A DNA stretch of 64,000 nucleotides from Martensiomyces pterosporus. Its lineage: Eukaryota; Kickxellomycota; Kickxellomycetes; Kickxellales; Kickxellaceae. This document shows, in pieces, positions 30,452 to 40,693 of the stretch (position 1 is its first letter; each line of letters begins with the position of its first letter). The notes under the pieces are model-generated. The model worked only from the letters and a program-made list of their open reading frames with translations, was not told the origin of the DNA and did no database searches. A program made the translations under genes and the position numbers. The stretch spans positions 127,006 to 191,005 of the forward strand of contig MU603932.1 in the NCBI GenBank assembly GCA_025201845.1, written 5' to 3'.

Positions 30452-33361
30452 ATGGGGATCCCACCAGACATCGCTACTGGAGGAGAGAAGGAGGAGAATG
30501 ACGCGGTTACTGCCATTTCGCATCATCCCCCCTGCAATTCCTTACGTGTCGTAGACAACACCGCGGCGCGTCCCTCAGAGGCCCTCGCCACCTCTACCTT
30601 CCCTAGAAACTATTGTACTAACGCACTTGACATGCACCCTCGCACCATTTCGTATTCCTACATGGGAAAGTCCAGCCACCTGTCCATCCAGAGCATGGGT
30701 CGAGCGAGCTTCGAGTACCAGCTGGCCACTCGCCTGGCCAACACAACGCCAGCCGCTCTGCGCGACAGCGGCTACGAAGACGACGATTGCAGCGGCGAGT
30801 GCAATGGCGGCGAGTGCAATGGCGGCAAGAGCAGCCGGTATCCTGGCAAGCTGCAGACCCTGATCAGCTCGCTGCTGGCGTCTACTGAGCATCGCCTGCC
30901 CTTGTCGGATGAGCTGTCGTTGCCCCTGCCATTACCCACTCGGCAGGTCATTCCGCTGGCGGATCCACCGCAGAGAAAGGAGAGCAGCTACTACGCCGAA
31001 CCATCGCCACGCCGCACAAAGAAGCAGCGAGGCGCAGCAATGGGTGCTGCTGGGAATCGAAGCCCAGTAGCAGAAGCCGATGCGCTCGACACAGCCACCG
31101 CCGCACATGGCGGCCCACACGGCGTGCCAGGTGGTTGTGCTGTCACAAACGCCACTCGCGCCACACAGCGCCTATGCTCGCCAAGCACTGGCAACAATCA
31201 AATGCCACAAAAAGACAGACAAGGGGTGCCTGCATCGCCGAAATTCAGCGACAAGCGCGGCTATGTTCTCCGCGAACTGGTGACGACAGAAGACATCTAT
31301 GTCCTCGACCTCAAGCTCCTGATCGCCGTGTTCGTCGTGCCCCTCTGCGAGTTCACGCTCTCGCGGTCCTCCCAGATGGAGTCCATCTCGCACTCGCTCC
31401 AGATCCTCTTTTCCTTCCAGCACCAGCTCGCCCGATCCCTGCACAAGGCAGCCGACACCCTGGCCGTTGCACGGCTGTTCACGTCAGAGGCGAGCGGGTT
31501 CGAGTCGTACATCGACTACTGCACAAAGTACCACCGCCTCTGCGATATTCTTGACCATCTGGAAATGGACTCGGCGTGGTCGCCGTTTCTTACAGAGGTT
31601 CAGACGCAGATCAACCTGCATTCGGGCAAGCGTCGGCTGGGCCTGCGCGACTTCCTCATCAAGCCCGTGCAGCGCATATGCAAGTATCCTCTGTTCCTCA
31701 AAGACCTGCTGAAGCACACAGGGGAAGACGAAGAGCCCCTGGTCCATGCCGAGCTCAGCCGCGCGCTGGCACTCATCCGTGGTGTCTGCGAGGGCGTGGA
31801 CGAGGAGCAGCAGCGCAGCGACACGCTGAAGCTCCGGCGCATGCTGATTTCGAGCTACTGCGACAACTCCGAGCTGCCCCTCAGCCTGGTGTCCAAGCTG
31901 GGCAACGTCATTCTCTCAGGCCCGCTGCGCATTGTGAGCTACGGGGGCAGGAGTGCGCAGGTGCCAAAGACATTCGGGTGCGTGCTGTTCAAGCGCTTCC
32001 TTATCGTGTTCAAACCCAAGAAGACGCTGGCACTTGTGCCGCAGTTCTGGTTCCCCCTGCACACGATGCAGCTGGTAGACGAGCCGGATTGCTGCTCCAC
32101 CAGCAGCAGGGAGGACGGTGTGTTTTCGTGGCGCCTGCAACATGTGAAGAGCGGCCAGTACATGACGTTCTACGCACGGTCGGCGCCCGAGAAGCATATG
32201 TGGATGGGGAGCCTGCGGTCAGCCATCTCAAACTCGATGGCGCGTGTGGAGGCACGGCGCATCAAGACCAATGCCTCGCACCCATCGATAGCTGCTGCTC
32301 CACACGTATCGGCGCCAGCCAGCGGTGACTGCACGCCAACCGACACTGCTACTGCCGACAGCTCAGTGGGTCCTGCGGGCACTGGTGTCTCTGGGACTGG
32401 CTGTGGAGGGACAGCGGCTCTAGCTACCGAGCCCGCCACCCCCACGAGTGCCACAGGCAACCGTTCGTTCTGGCAACACGGCCTGCCTGCAGCCAGGGAA
32501 GACCCGGTTGAAAAGCAGTTCGAGAAGCTAACCTCGCCCGAGATCCTCCGCCTCAACGTGCTTTCAAAGCTCAAACAAGCGCGCACGCCGTCGCTGTCAA
32601 GGCAGCCACCCCTCCACCAAAAGCAGAACCCGCCGCTGCTGGCGCCCAGCCGCCCGCCCGAGCTGACTATCTGCACGGCTCTCTCCGACGACCTCAGAAT
32701 GCACTGCATGCGCCAGCCGTCCACCCATGGCGGCAGATCGTCCAACGAGTCCCGGTCGGTTGGCGCACACACCACGGCGGTGCCATCGGCACTCCAGTCG
32801 GACATGGAAAGCGATTTCGACATGGACGCCGTGAGCGCGGCCAGCGAGGGATCGACGTGCCACGACGAGGTGATCGGGACCCAATCTTCCGGGCACTCGC
32901 AGCAAGACGAGCCTGAGTATATCAATGGCGCCGAAGCGCCTAGACCCACCAAAGAGACCAAGCTAAGAAGACATCCCCGGACATATAGCCAGTCGACACC
33001 GGCCACGCCCACTGCAAAGAGCTCGATGTCTGGCCGCCTGCTGAGCCTATTTGACAACTTCACGTTCTCCAAGCGCAAAGCGGAAAAGTGCGGCAAAGAT
33101 GGCAGCAGCGAGAACTGCCAGTCGTTTGACAGCTATGCTGGAGGCCAGCGCCACAGCCAGTCTGTTCGCTGCTGCCGTTCGGTTAGCAGAGTGCGTAGCA
33201 CGAAGGCTGGACCCGCCCCGGCTGCCAAGCCGCCAGCGTTCTCGGCTGACGATGCTGCAGGTGCTGGGACAGCTAAGCCGAGCGACGGCGGTACGTGCAA
33301 TGGTGGTGCCAGGGCGCCGAATCGCAGAGCAATCAGCAACTCGCTGTTCTACCGCAATTAG
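30452..33361 (+). CDS. Rho guanine nucleotide exchange factor (DH-PH)
   Basis: An intronless 969-residue protein. The N-terminal 265 residues are disordered and contain a short 15-base repeat (30796-30830, coding GECNG twice). The DH domain (about 268-455) starts YVLRELVTTEDIYVLDLKLL and has the conserved helix GLRDFLIKPVQRICKYPLFL, the surface that opens the switch region of Rho GTPases. The PH domain (about 473-605) has FGCVLFKRFLIVFKPKKTL and ends EKHMWMGSLRSAIS. The C-terminal 360 residues are Ser/Thr/Pro-rich with basic stretches. No SH3, CNH or BAR domain is present, so I cannot assign it to Rom, Cdc24 or Scd1. Its target GTPase is not predictable from sequence alone. Confidence 0.9.
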   Translation: MGIPPDIATGGEKEENDAVTAISHHPPCNSLRVVDNTAARPSEALATSTFPRNYCTNALDMHPRTISYSYMGKSSHLSIQSMGRASFEYQLATRLANTTPAALRDSGYEDDDCSGECNGGECNGGKSSRYPGKLQTLISSLLASTEHRLPLSDELSLPLPLPTRQVIPLADPPQRKESSYYAEPSPRRTKKQRGAAMGAAGNRSPVAEADALDTATAAHGGPHGVPGGCAVTNATRATQRLCSPSTGNNQMPQKDRQGVPASPKFSDKRGYVLRELVTTEDIYVLDLKLLIAVFVVPLCEFTLSRSSQMESISHSLQILFSFQHQLARSLHKAADTLAVARLFTSEASGFESYIDYCTKYHRLCDILDHLEMDSAWSPFLTEVQTQINLHSGKRRLGLRDFLIKPVQRICKYPLFLKDLLKHTGEDEEPLVHAELSRALALIRGVCEGVDEEQQRSDTLKLRRMLISSYCDNSELPLSLVSKLGNVILSGPLRIVSYGGRSAQVPKTFGCVLFKRFLIVFKPKKTLALVPQFWFPLHTMQLVDEPDCCSTSSREDGVFSWRLQHVKSGQYMTFYARSAPEKHMWMGSLRSAISNSMARVEARRIKTNASHPSIAAAPHVSAPASGDCTPTDTATADSSVGPAGTGVSGTGCGGTAALATEPATPTSATGNRSFWQHGLPAAREDPVEKQFEKLTSPEILRLNVLSKLKQARTPSLSRQPPLHQKQNPPLLAPSRPPELTICTALSDDLRMHCMRQPSTHGGRSSNESRSVGAHTTAVPSALQSDMESDFDMDAVSAASEGSTCHDEVIGTQSSGHSQQDEPEYINGAEAPRPTKETKLRRHPRTYSQSTPATPTAKSSMSGRLLSLFDNFTFSKRKAEKCGKDGSSENCQSFDSYAGGQRHSQSVRCCRSVSRVRSTKAGPAPAAKPPAFSADDAAGAGTAKPSDGGTCNGGARAPNRRAISNSLFYRN

Positions 33362-33485
33362 CACTACTCTAGGCTGTGGTTTTTTGTTTTGCATTAAATT
33401 GTTGATATGAAGTGAGAAGGAAATATTACAGCCACAGCACATACACATTACAGTTCAAGGGTGCGTGGGCATGGAGGACGGGAAA

Positions 33486-34760
33486 CTACAGGGCAGCAGC
33501 CTGCTCTTTGGCCTGCCCGAGGTGCGACCACAGATCGCTGGTGTCCAGGTAGACACCAGCCATATGGCGAGGGCCAGTGAATCCGTTACGTGCGTGGAGA
33601 ACCCTCATGTTGTCGTATATGACAACGTCGCCAGACTCCAGGTTGGCCTTGATCTGGAAGTCATCGCGGTACAGAAGCTTGTCCCAGACCTGCTGTGCTC
33701 CATACCACTCGCGGAGCTCCGAAAAGGGCACATTGTTCTGCGCCGCCTGTGTGAAGTAGCTGTAGCGGACCTGAGCCAGCTTGCGCTCGCCAGTCTGCTC
33801 ATCAATCTCGTCGGAGAGACGCAGAATGGGGCTGACATGCAGGGCCTGGAACTTGCTCTGCTTGCGGTCGAAGCGCACGGGGACGGATGTCAAAAGGTCG
33901 TAAGCGCGGCGGCTGACCTCGGTCTTGAGGTAGTTGGCTGCAGACTCTGCATGCACAAAGTAATTGTCGCCGCCGACGTCAGCAGGGCGGATGCAGTGGA
34001 GGAACTGGAACCCAGGAACGTTGTCCAGGTAGCACTGGTCGGTGTGCAGGCGGACGGCAGCATTGGTGTACCCAAGCTGGTCGTTGTTGGCGTTCTCGAC
34101 GTTGTCGGTGCGCAGATGCTCGATGCGCCCAAAGTGTGTGGGGATGACCTCGGCGCTGGCATCAATGAAATCATAAATGATATCCTCCGTGCTGCTGCCC
34201 CTGTTGCGGATGACGGCGACGCCGTACTTGGACAGGCTGTCGTAGAGCGCAGCCTTGTACAAAACAGACCCCTCTAGTGTCAGCTTGGTGTTGGCATCTG
34301 TGCTGCTGGCCGAGTCTGCGTGTTTTGCGGCAAACTCCTTGTAGTCAATGGTGACTAGGGCTGCATCGTGGGGTGGCAGCGGGTGGGTCTCCGTGCGGTT
34401 GGCGCCATAGGCGTTGTCACGCAGCCACTGGACGGGGAAGGTTGAGATGTGCTCGCTCTCGTCCAAAACTGCGAGGTTGCCTGAGTCATCCTTGGTGGCA
34501 ATGGGAGCCCAGACAAACGTGATGGCATCCTGGCCGTCCCCAGTGGTGGTTGTGCTGGCGCGCAGAGGGCGGATCTCGAGGGGAACGGCTGCTGCATCGA
34601 TGGTGCGCTCCTTGGTGGTCGGGTGCCGGCAGCCATTGAGGCACGGGCAGTTGTGGCGAAGCCAGAAGTAGTGATAATCAGCGTACCTGGTGCCGCCGTC
34701 CTTGGCATCCGGGAAGGCGACGCGTGCCCAGTCGGGCTTGAGTTCGAGCTGTACAGACAT
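33486..34760 (-). CDS. 2-oxoglutarate/Fe(II) dioxygenase of the gamma-butyrobetaine/trimethyllysine hydroxylase family
   Basis: A 424-residue intronless gene. The N-terminal zinc-binding part reads YFWLRHNCPCLNGCRHP, with Cys38, Cys40 and Cys44 close to the positions in human BBOX1. The TauD-type core has the iron-binding HTD (H239, D241) in AVRLHTDQCYLDNVPGFQFL, and the distal His389 and 2-oxoglutarate-binding Arg398 in VLHARNGFTGPRHMAGVYL. The two hydroxylases of carnitine synthesis share this architecture. The CPC motif favours the butyrobetaine enzyme, while the FTGPRHMAGVYL stretch looks more like trimethyllysine hydroxylase, so I leave the substrate open. No obvious mitochondrial presequence is seen. 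The stop is 124 bases from the converging Rho GEF stop. Confidence 0.83.
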   Translation of the reverse strand: MSVQLELKPDWARVAFPDAKDGGTRYADYHYFWLRHNCPCLNGCRHPTTKERTIDAAAVPLEIRPLRASTTTTGDGQDAITFVWAPIATKDDSGNLAVLDESEHISTFPVQWLRDNAYGANRTETHPLPPHDAALVTIDYKEFAAKHADSASSTDANTKLTLEGSVLYKAALYDSLSKYGVAVIRNRGSSTEDIIYDFIDASAEVIPTHFGRIEHLRTDNVENANNDQLGYTNAAVRLHTDQCYLDNVPGFQFLHCIRPADVGGDNYFVHAESAANYLKTEVSRRAYDLLTSVPVRFDRKQSKFQALHVSPILRLSDEIDEQTGERKLAQVRYSYFTQAAQNNVPFSELREWYGAQQVWDKLLYRDDFQIKANLESGDVVIYDNMRVLHARNGFTGPRHMAGVYLDTSDLWSHLGQAKEQAAAL

Positions 34761-35727
34761 CTTTGCGGGTGGAGACCTAGAGCAGCGCTACGCAGCAAGT
34801 GCCAAAAGGAAAGAAAGAGACTGGTGTGTGCCCGAGGCCTGTGCAGTGCTGATAGCAGGATGTTGATGCTGGACCCGAGAGATGAGCAGGTGGCGCCAGG
34901 GGGTTTATATATGGTATCCCACAGCCACCACTGGAAACCAAATGATGGTAACAGCACAGCTCAAGCGGTGCTACCCAGGCGTGACCGCGCACTCAAGCTG
35001 CGAGAGTGGTTTAGTAGTCCCTGTGGGAGTGATGCAAGAAGGCTGGCGTAAGGCGCTACGGAATTCGCAATGTTCCGGCTCGATGGCGAAATGGGCACGG
35101 CGATTTGCAGGAACGTTGCATTGGACACTGCTCTCTTCTGGCCGTTCTAAAAAAACAGAAGATCCGTATTTCTGGCGGGGCGACACAGCCAGTGCCGCCG
35201 TCACACGTACAGTTTCTTTTCTGCGTGCTGCAGGCAGTGCTTGCTGCAACTTGGCTAGTCAACTGGGTTGTCTCTTCAGGGGAAGCAGGAGGCGCTCTAA
35301 GATGCCAGGGAACAAACCGAAGCCCCGTGAGCGCAAACAATGCCTGCCTCTGCTGCCAATGCAGTGCCGGGTGTGTGCGGAGCAGTGACCTTTGAAGTCT
35401 TGTGCAGTCGCCTAGCGTGAAAAAGAAAAGGAGCAGGTGCATTTCTTGCTTCATGCAAGTCGCCGTGCCAGATTAGAATATTTGACATGCGGCAGACATT
35501 TTTCTGGCTGCCTGATCGACTGTGAAGTATGCTCTTGAATGGGATCGGGATTTCTAAGCAGCGCTCCGCCTCCGAACCCCAAAACAGGCGAAAGCCAGGG
35601 CATCTCAGGAGGGCTTCGTCATGTCTCTCAGCATCTGGTGGCCGGCAGTTTACATCAGCTGTGAGCATCCATTTCGCCCCGCCACAAAAAGCCTCTAATC
35701 CGGCTGCAAGCAAAATAGTAGATGCTG
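34761..35727. other. Intergenic: dioxygenase promoter and ELP4 3' flank
   Basis: About 970 bases with no supportable gene. On the minus strand ATATATAAA at about 34903-34912 is a good TATA candidate, near 145 bases upstream of the dioxygenase start. Confidence 0.5.
34903..34912 (-). promoter_or_regulatory. TATA-like element of the dioxygenase gene
   Basis: The minus strand reads CCATATATAAACCC about 145 bases before the ATG. Its sequence and distance are typical of a TATA promoter. Confidence 0.45.
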
Positions 35728-37020
35728 CTAAAACTCCAGCGGGTCCTTGTGTCCCGGCCGCGACCCGCAGCCTGCACCGCTGCCAACGGAGGGCGAGGAG
35801 GCGCCAGTGCGATTTGGTTTCCCCTCGTCCTTTGCCGGAACGCGTCTCTCGGTCACACCGCCCTCGATGGGCAAGTGGTAGGTTTCGATAGAGAATTTCT
35901 TGCGCCGGAGCCGGAACGCCAGGTTATTTGCAGAGCCGCCGCCGCTATGGAGCAGCGACAGTCGGCCCATCGATGCAGTGAGCGAGTTAAGGCGCGGAAG
36001 CTTGTGGATGTGCAGGAATCCGTGGTAATCCTGGCTGGCAGCCGACGCGGCGCCACCCGCAGCCTCAGCCTTGATCTGGCGCGATACAATATCCGCAGGC
36101 GTAGCATAAGCGCCCTCAAATGACTCGAGCTCAATGACTGCATCGCAGAGGTGCTCGATCCTGCGCACGATGGGCTGCCGCACACCTGCGTCCTCGTATA
36201 AATAGGCGGGAAACGAAATCACGCAGGCCGCATACGAGTAGCGCAAAAGCCCGCGCAGCTGGTGCAAGAACTGCAGGATTGAAGTAGGGCTGGATCCATG
36301 CCAAAACTCGGACCCAAGCGACCGTAGCTCGATCCGCAGGATATTTCTGTCCTGGTCCTGAGGCAGCGGTTTGAGCGAGCTGAAGCCGCCATCAATCAGA
36401 GCCGCAATCTTGTCCAGCACACATCTGTACATGTCCCCAGCGTATTCGCCGCCAGACGACATGCGCGCAATGACGTCGCCGTTCAGCACCTCCACCTGTG
36501 CCTTATCAAGAACCTCCTGGGGGATGCGCATGGATAGATCGAATCTTTCGCAGAACGGGACCGACTGCGCCGGCCCAGACGGGGCCTTGTCCTCGCCGTC
36601 ATTGTCTACTTTTGGCAAATTTTGATACCGCCAAGCAATCTTCATTGCATCTCCCTTTCCTTTGCTCTTTTCGGCGCTCTCTTCTTCGGCTTTCCTCTTT
36701 TCGGCGCTTCCGCGCACAGCACTGGCCCATCCGGGAAGCTGTGACTTTAAATCGATCTCGTGGTCGGCATTGACAATGCACAGCCTGTGGCCAGCCGCCA
36801 CTGCTTGGCTGGCAAAGTACGAGAGTAAGGTGCTGCTGTACCCCGTCTGCCGATCCTGCTCGATGAGTAGCACCCCGCCCACGGGAAGCCCGCCGCCAAG
36901 CACATCATCCAGAGACGGCACTCCGGTAGAGACAAGAAGCTGTGCGCTGTGTGGGTTCAGCTTGGTTGCTGGCGGCGGCTTCGCCTGAGTGGCTGGCACG
37001 CGCTTGCGAAATGAGCTCAT
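35728..37020 (-). CDS. ELP4: Elongator complex subunit 4
   Basis: An intronless gene of 430 residues. Elp4 forms a RecA-like hexameric ring with Elp5 and Elp6; Elongator modifies the wobble uridine of tRNAs. The N-terminal PAXNEB signature is clear: LLVSTGVPSLDDVLGGGLPV, then GGVLLIEQDRQTGYSSTLLS and RLCIVNADHEID. Further landmarks are MKIAWRYQNLP and FCERFDLSMRIP, both typical of Elp4. The C-terminal half has IELRSLGSEFWHG and SYAACVISFPAYLYED. A charged insert (Glu/Lys/Ser, about 105-125) is lineage-specific. It is divergent from the USP gene across about 550 bases. Confidence 0.93.
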   Translation of the reverse strand: MSSFRKRVPATQAKPPPATKLNPHSAQLLVSTGVPSLDDVLGGGLPVGGVLLIEQDRQTGYSSTLLSYFASQAVAAGHRLCIVNADHEIDLKSQLPGWASAVRGSAEKRKAEEESAEKSKGKGDAMKIAWRYQNLPKVDNDGEDKAPSGPAQSVPFCERFDLSMRIPQEVLDKAQVEVLNGDVIARMSSGGEYAGDMYRCVLDKIAALIDGGFSSLKPLPQDQDRNILRIELRSLGSEFWHGSSPTSILQFLHQLRGLLRYSYAACVISFPAYLYEDAGVRQPIVRRIEHLCDAVIELESFEGAYATPADIVSRQIKAEAAGGAASAASQDYHGFLHIHKLPRLNSLTASMGRLSLLHSGGGSANNLAFRLRRKKFSIETYHLPIEGGVTERRVPAKDEGKPNRTGASSPSVGSGAGCGSRPGHKDPLEF

Positions 37021-37574
37021 ATTCGACGGTATCCTAGGTCTTGCTCAGCCTTCAAGCGGCATAGGCTTCTCTTGCACAAGTTAGAAGTGAGGCTGGAAGC
37101 GTGGATGTGCAGTCCAAGGGCAGCTGTGGTCAGAGTGGGGGAAAAGGTGGCCGTCTCGTTTTCCCAGGCCCCACGCCCGCTTCCTCGAGTGCCACACCCC
37201 AGCAGCCACGCCGGATTTATGGATAGCGGGCACGTGCCTTGTGGCCAGCTTGCTAATCGCCATGTTTTTTTTTGCAGGCAGGTGCCTCAGCGAGCGGACT
37301 AGAAAGGATGCGACAAGCCAAATAGAGGAGCAATGCGTGCATTTTCCTCTCACCCCACTCCCCCATCCCCCATGCCACACCCCCCTTTTCACTCTTTTTT
37401 TTTGTTAGGCCTTGCTGCAGTTTCGCTTTTTGTATTTGTTGTTCTTGGCTCAACCAGCACGCACACAGGCCGCAATCCTCTCTCTACACAGCTTACACAC
37501 CGCGTGTCCTGGCGCTAGTTTGCCCACGCTTACGCACACACTCTCCGGGGGGAAAGGCAGCATAAAAATTGGCC
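37021..37574. other. Divergent promoter, ELP4 / USP
   Basis: About 550 bases between divergent ATGs, with several pyrimidine runs and no supportable gene. Confidence 0.45.
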
Positions 37575-40520
37575 ATGCTGTGGTACCACATCCTTGGCAT
37601 TTACCTGGGGATTGTGTTTGGGCTCATATTCCTGGTACTTGTCCAGGCAAAATACCTCAGCCCACAGGCATATCGGCGCCGGCCCGATGGCAGGTACTCG
37701 CGGTGGGTGCAGGTCTGGCGCTGGATTCGGTTCGTTGCCCGGTGCGGACGGCGACGCAAGAGAAAGGCGAAGCCAGTGGCGGATAGGCGCGAGGAGAGGC
37801 GGGCGCTGCGCAAGCGGCTGCGCGAGGAAGCCGAGGAGTGGCTGTCCGAGTGGGTCGAGAAAATCGTCGAGCTGGGCGAGGACCTCTTGGATGCCGACGA
37901 TTTCGACGACGAGGACGATTTCGACGACGACTGCTTGGTTGGCGACGAGCAAGGGTCGGGCGACGACGCCAGCGGCGAAGGCAGCGGGGACGATGCAGAT
38001 GGGCGCGACACGCGGCAGGTTGTCTATGGGCTGGTGAACACAGGCAACTCCTGCTTCTTCAACTCTGTCCTCCAAGCCTTGGCATCGGCGGAGTATCTGC
38101 AGAACTACCTGTCGAACGTACTGGAGCGGATGGACGAGGCAAACGACATGTATGGCCCCACTCACCTCTCAATGCCGCTGACAGAGGCCCTGTGGGAGAC
38201 GCTGACCGATTTGAATGCCGTGGTCAACCGCGACTCGGCATTCCAGCCATTCGCCGTGATGGCAGCGCTTGGATCAAGCCGGCTGAACGACCGCGAGCAG
38301 CAGGACGCACAGGAGGCGTTCCAGCTTATTTCAACGGCGCTGACGGATGAGCGGCAGGCGTTTGCCCAGCTGCAAGTGCCCTCGCTGCTCAGCGCTGGCC
38401 TGGCCAGCATGCTGACGCAAGTGGATGAACGGAAATCACATGTACTTGCTGTCCCCCGCGGCCTCGAGAGCGTTGGGACCAAGGGGCACGCACGTGTGAG
38501 GGCTATCATGAAGCTCGCCTCCTTGGCCGGCCACTCGGCAGACGGACAGTGCTTGACGTTTGGCCGCCACAATGTGCTGCAGAACCCATTCACAGGCCTG
38601 ATGGCCAGCAGGCTTTCCTGCGCGCAATGCGGGTACACAGAGGCTGTGCGGCACTTTGCATTTGACAACGTCTCGCTTACGCTGCCCCTCGCTGCTACTT
38701 ATACGCTTGACCAGGCGCTAAGGGAGTACATCTCGCTTGAGGAGCTGTCGGGCGTGCAGTGCCGCAAATGCACCCTGCACAAGACACTGCATGATCTGGT
38801 GGCTGGGATCAAAGCTGCAACAAACTGGCTGGCCAAGAACCCAAAGTACAACACCGCCGATGGCCATACCGAGCAAGAGGGCGATGGCAGCAGCTCGCCA
38901 CTGTGCAAGCGGGCTCTGCGACAGGCTGCCCGGGCCGAGGCCTTGTGGAGGCGCGCTGTGCTGAACGAGACTGCTGGGTCAGACCAGTTCTCTGACACCG
39001 ACGAGGACTCGAGCACCGACTTTGGCAGCGACAACGACCAGAACGTTTCGTGTAGCCCGGAGCATGCAGACAGCGAGTATCCAATCAATCCGACGAAGCA
39101 GCAAATAGACCGCACGCACAACCTGCCCCCGCCCTACATGCTCAATGTCCCAAAAATTATCGGCCAGCTGAAAGCGGATGCCAGCGAGGTCGCACGGGCG
39201 CTCCGCACAGATGTGCAGAGCCCGCTGCCTGGAATCAGCCTTCGCAAGGCCTACAGCCCGCTGAGCACGAAGCAGGTCGCCTTTGCAAAGCTGCCGCCTT
39301 GCCTGTGTCTGCACCTCTCGCGGTCAGCCATTACGCCGGAGGGATATATAGTCAAGAACCCGTGCCATGTGCGCTTTCCCGAGTTCTTGGACTTTTCGCC
39401 GTACACGACAAACGGGCATCTGAAGGTTGACCCAACAAAATCCATGATTGATGAGGCGCTGGTGCAGCACATGCAAGACACCGCTGGCGGCATCCACTTG
39501 GGATACGGGCATTCGGTGCACCAGCAGAAGCTCCCTAGAGACGTCGTCGATGCGCTGGGCCATGGCGTCAACCCGCAAACGGGGTACCGCTTGCAAGCCG
39601 TCGTTGTGCACATAGGGTCGCACTCGTATGGCCACTTCATCACATACAGACGCAAGCCACGGCCGCCGATCCGGTCTGGAATCAACACGCCGCGCCACAC
39701 AAGCAGCTCCATGGTCACGCTCTCGCCGCATGCGCCATCGCCGCTGCCATCAAATGGCGGCCACAGCACCGAAAGGCGTGCCTCCTCTGTGTCGTCGCAG
39801 CCACTGGGCAGCGATGTGGCCGATGGCATCCGCAGACGCAAGATCGTCGGCGGCAGTGGTGCATACAATGGCCATGGTCATGCTAGTGCCGTGGACTTTT
39901 CGGGTGTCGATGACTTTGCGCCAGCGATACACGCGGCGCGGCCAAAGAGGTCGTGGCGTGTTACTGATGCGATGACGGCCGAGTGGTACCTGATCTCTGA
40001 CGAGGACGTCCAGGCTGTGTCGCTCGCAGAGGTGCTCAGTGCAAACCCCTACCTCTTGATTTATGAGCGCATCGACAGCGCCCAGATCGCTGGATACGCA
40101 GGAACCCCCAGCATTCTCCCTTCCCTGACAAACCTCCGGAACTTGGCCAAGCGGTCAGCAAGCGCCCAGCCTTTATCCCACANNNNNNNNNNNNNNNNNN
40201 NNNNNNNNNNNNNNNNNNNNNNNNNNNNNNNNNNNNNNNNNNNNNNNNNNNNNNNNNNNNNNNNNNNNNNNNNNNNNNNNNNNNNNNNNNNNNNNNNNNN
40301 NNNNNNNNNNNNNNNNNNNNNNNNNNNNNNNNNNNNNNNNNNNNNNNNNNNNNNNNNNNNNNNNNNNNNNNNNNNNNNNNNNNNNNNNNNNNNNNNNNNN
40401 NNNNNNNNNNNNNNNNNNNNNNNNNNNNNNNNNNNNNNNNNNNNNNNNNNNNNNNNNNNNNNNNNNNNNNNNNNNNNNNNNNNNNNNNNNNNNNNNNNNN
40501 NNNNNNNNNNNNNNNNNTGA
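37575..40520 (+). CDS. Membrane-anchored ubiquitin-specific protease (C-terminus in assembly gap)
   Basis: About 869 residues are readable before a run of N (40183-40517). The first ATG is 37575. A single hydrophobic helix at residues 4-26 (YHILGIYLGIVFGLIFLVLV) is followed by a basic stretch, so the enzyme is probably tail-out anchored at a membrane, as in USP30 or yeast Ubp1. The Cys box reads YGLVNTGNSCFFNSVLQALA with catalytic Cys160; the His box has HSYGHFITYRR with His687. Two CxxC pairs (CAQCGYTE and CRKC) form the usual zinc ribbon. The last conserved strand is SANPYLLIYERI. An acidic stretch lies at 90-140. The TGA right after the gap (40518-40520) is in frame only if the gap length is exact. 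AATAAA follows at 40527-40532. Confidence 0.88.
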   Translation: MLWYHILGIYLGIVFGLIFLVLVQAKYLSPQAYRRRPDGRYSRWVQVWRWIRFVARCGRRRKRKAKPVADRREERRALRKRLREEAEEWLSEWVEKIVELGEDLLDADDFDDEDDFDDDCLVGDEQGSGDDASGEGSGDDADGRDTRQVVYGLVNTGNSCFFNSVLQALASAEYLQNYLSNVLERMDEANDMYGPTHLSMPLTEALWETLTDLNAVVNRDSAFQPFAVMAALGSSRLNDREQQDAQEAFQLISTALTDERQAFAQLQVPSLLSAGLASMLTQVDERKSHVLAVPRGLESVGTKGHARVRAIMKLASLAGHSADGQCLTFGRHNVLQNPFTGLMASRLSCAQCGYTEAVRHFAFDNVSLTLPLAATYTLDQALREYISLEELSGVQCRKCTLHKTLHDLVAGIKAATNWLAKNPKYNTADGHTEQEGDGSSSPLCKRALRQAARAEALWRRAVLNETAGSDQFSDTDEDSSTDFGSDNDQNVSCSPEHADSEYPINPTKQQIDRTHNLPPPYMLNVPKIIGQLKADASEVARALRTDVQSPLPGISLRKAYSPLSTKQVAFAKLPPCLCLHLSRSAITPEGYIVKNPCHVRFPEFLDFSPYTTNGHLKVDPTKSMIDEALVQHMQDTAGGIHLGYGHSVHQQKLPRDVVDALGHGVNPQTGYRLQAVVVHIGSHSYGHFITYRRKPRPPIRSGINTPRHTSSSMVTLSPHAPSPLPSNGGHSTERRASSVSSQPLGSDVADGIRRRKIVGGSGAYNGHGHASAVDFSGVDDFAPAIHAARPKRSWRVTDAMTAEWYLISDEDVQAVSLAEVLSANPYLLIYERIDSAQIAGYAGTPSILPSLTNLRNLAKRSASAQPLSHXXXXXXXXXXXXXXXXXXXXXXXXXXXXXXXXXXXXXXXXXXXXXXXXXXXXXXXXXXXXXXXXXXXXXXXXXXXXXXXXXXXXXXXXXXXXXXXXXXXXXXXXXXXXXXXX
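40183..40517. other. Assembly gap (335 N)
   Basis: A run of 335 undetermined bases covers the 3' end of the USP coding region. The true length is unknown. Confidence 1.
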
Positions 40521-40693
40521 ATGGATAATAAACGCACTTCTACATGAAGCTTGGCGGGTAGCGTGATCGCCCCCATAGATGCAGTTTCAGCGATGTGAAG
40601 CCAGTAAAGGAAATTGCAGGGAGGCACGCAAGGAGCCGCAGTGTAATTTCTCTTCACATACACACGCCGGCTCACATATCCGCTGGAACTGCA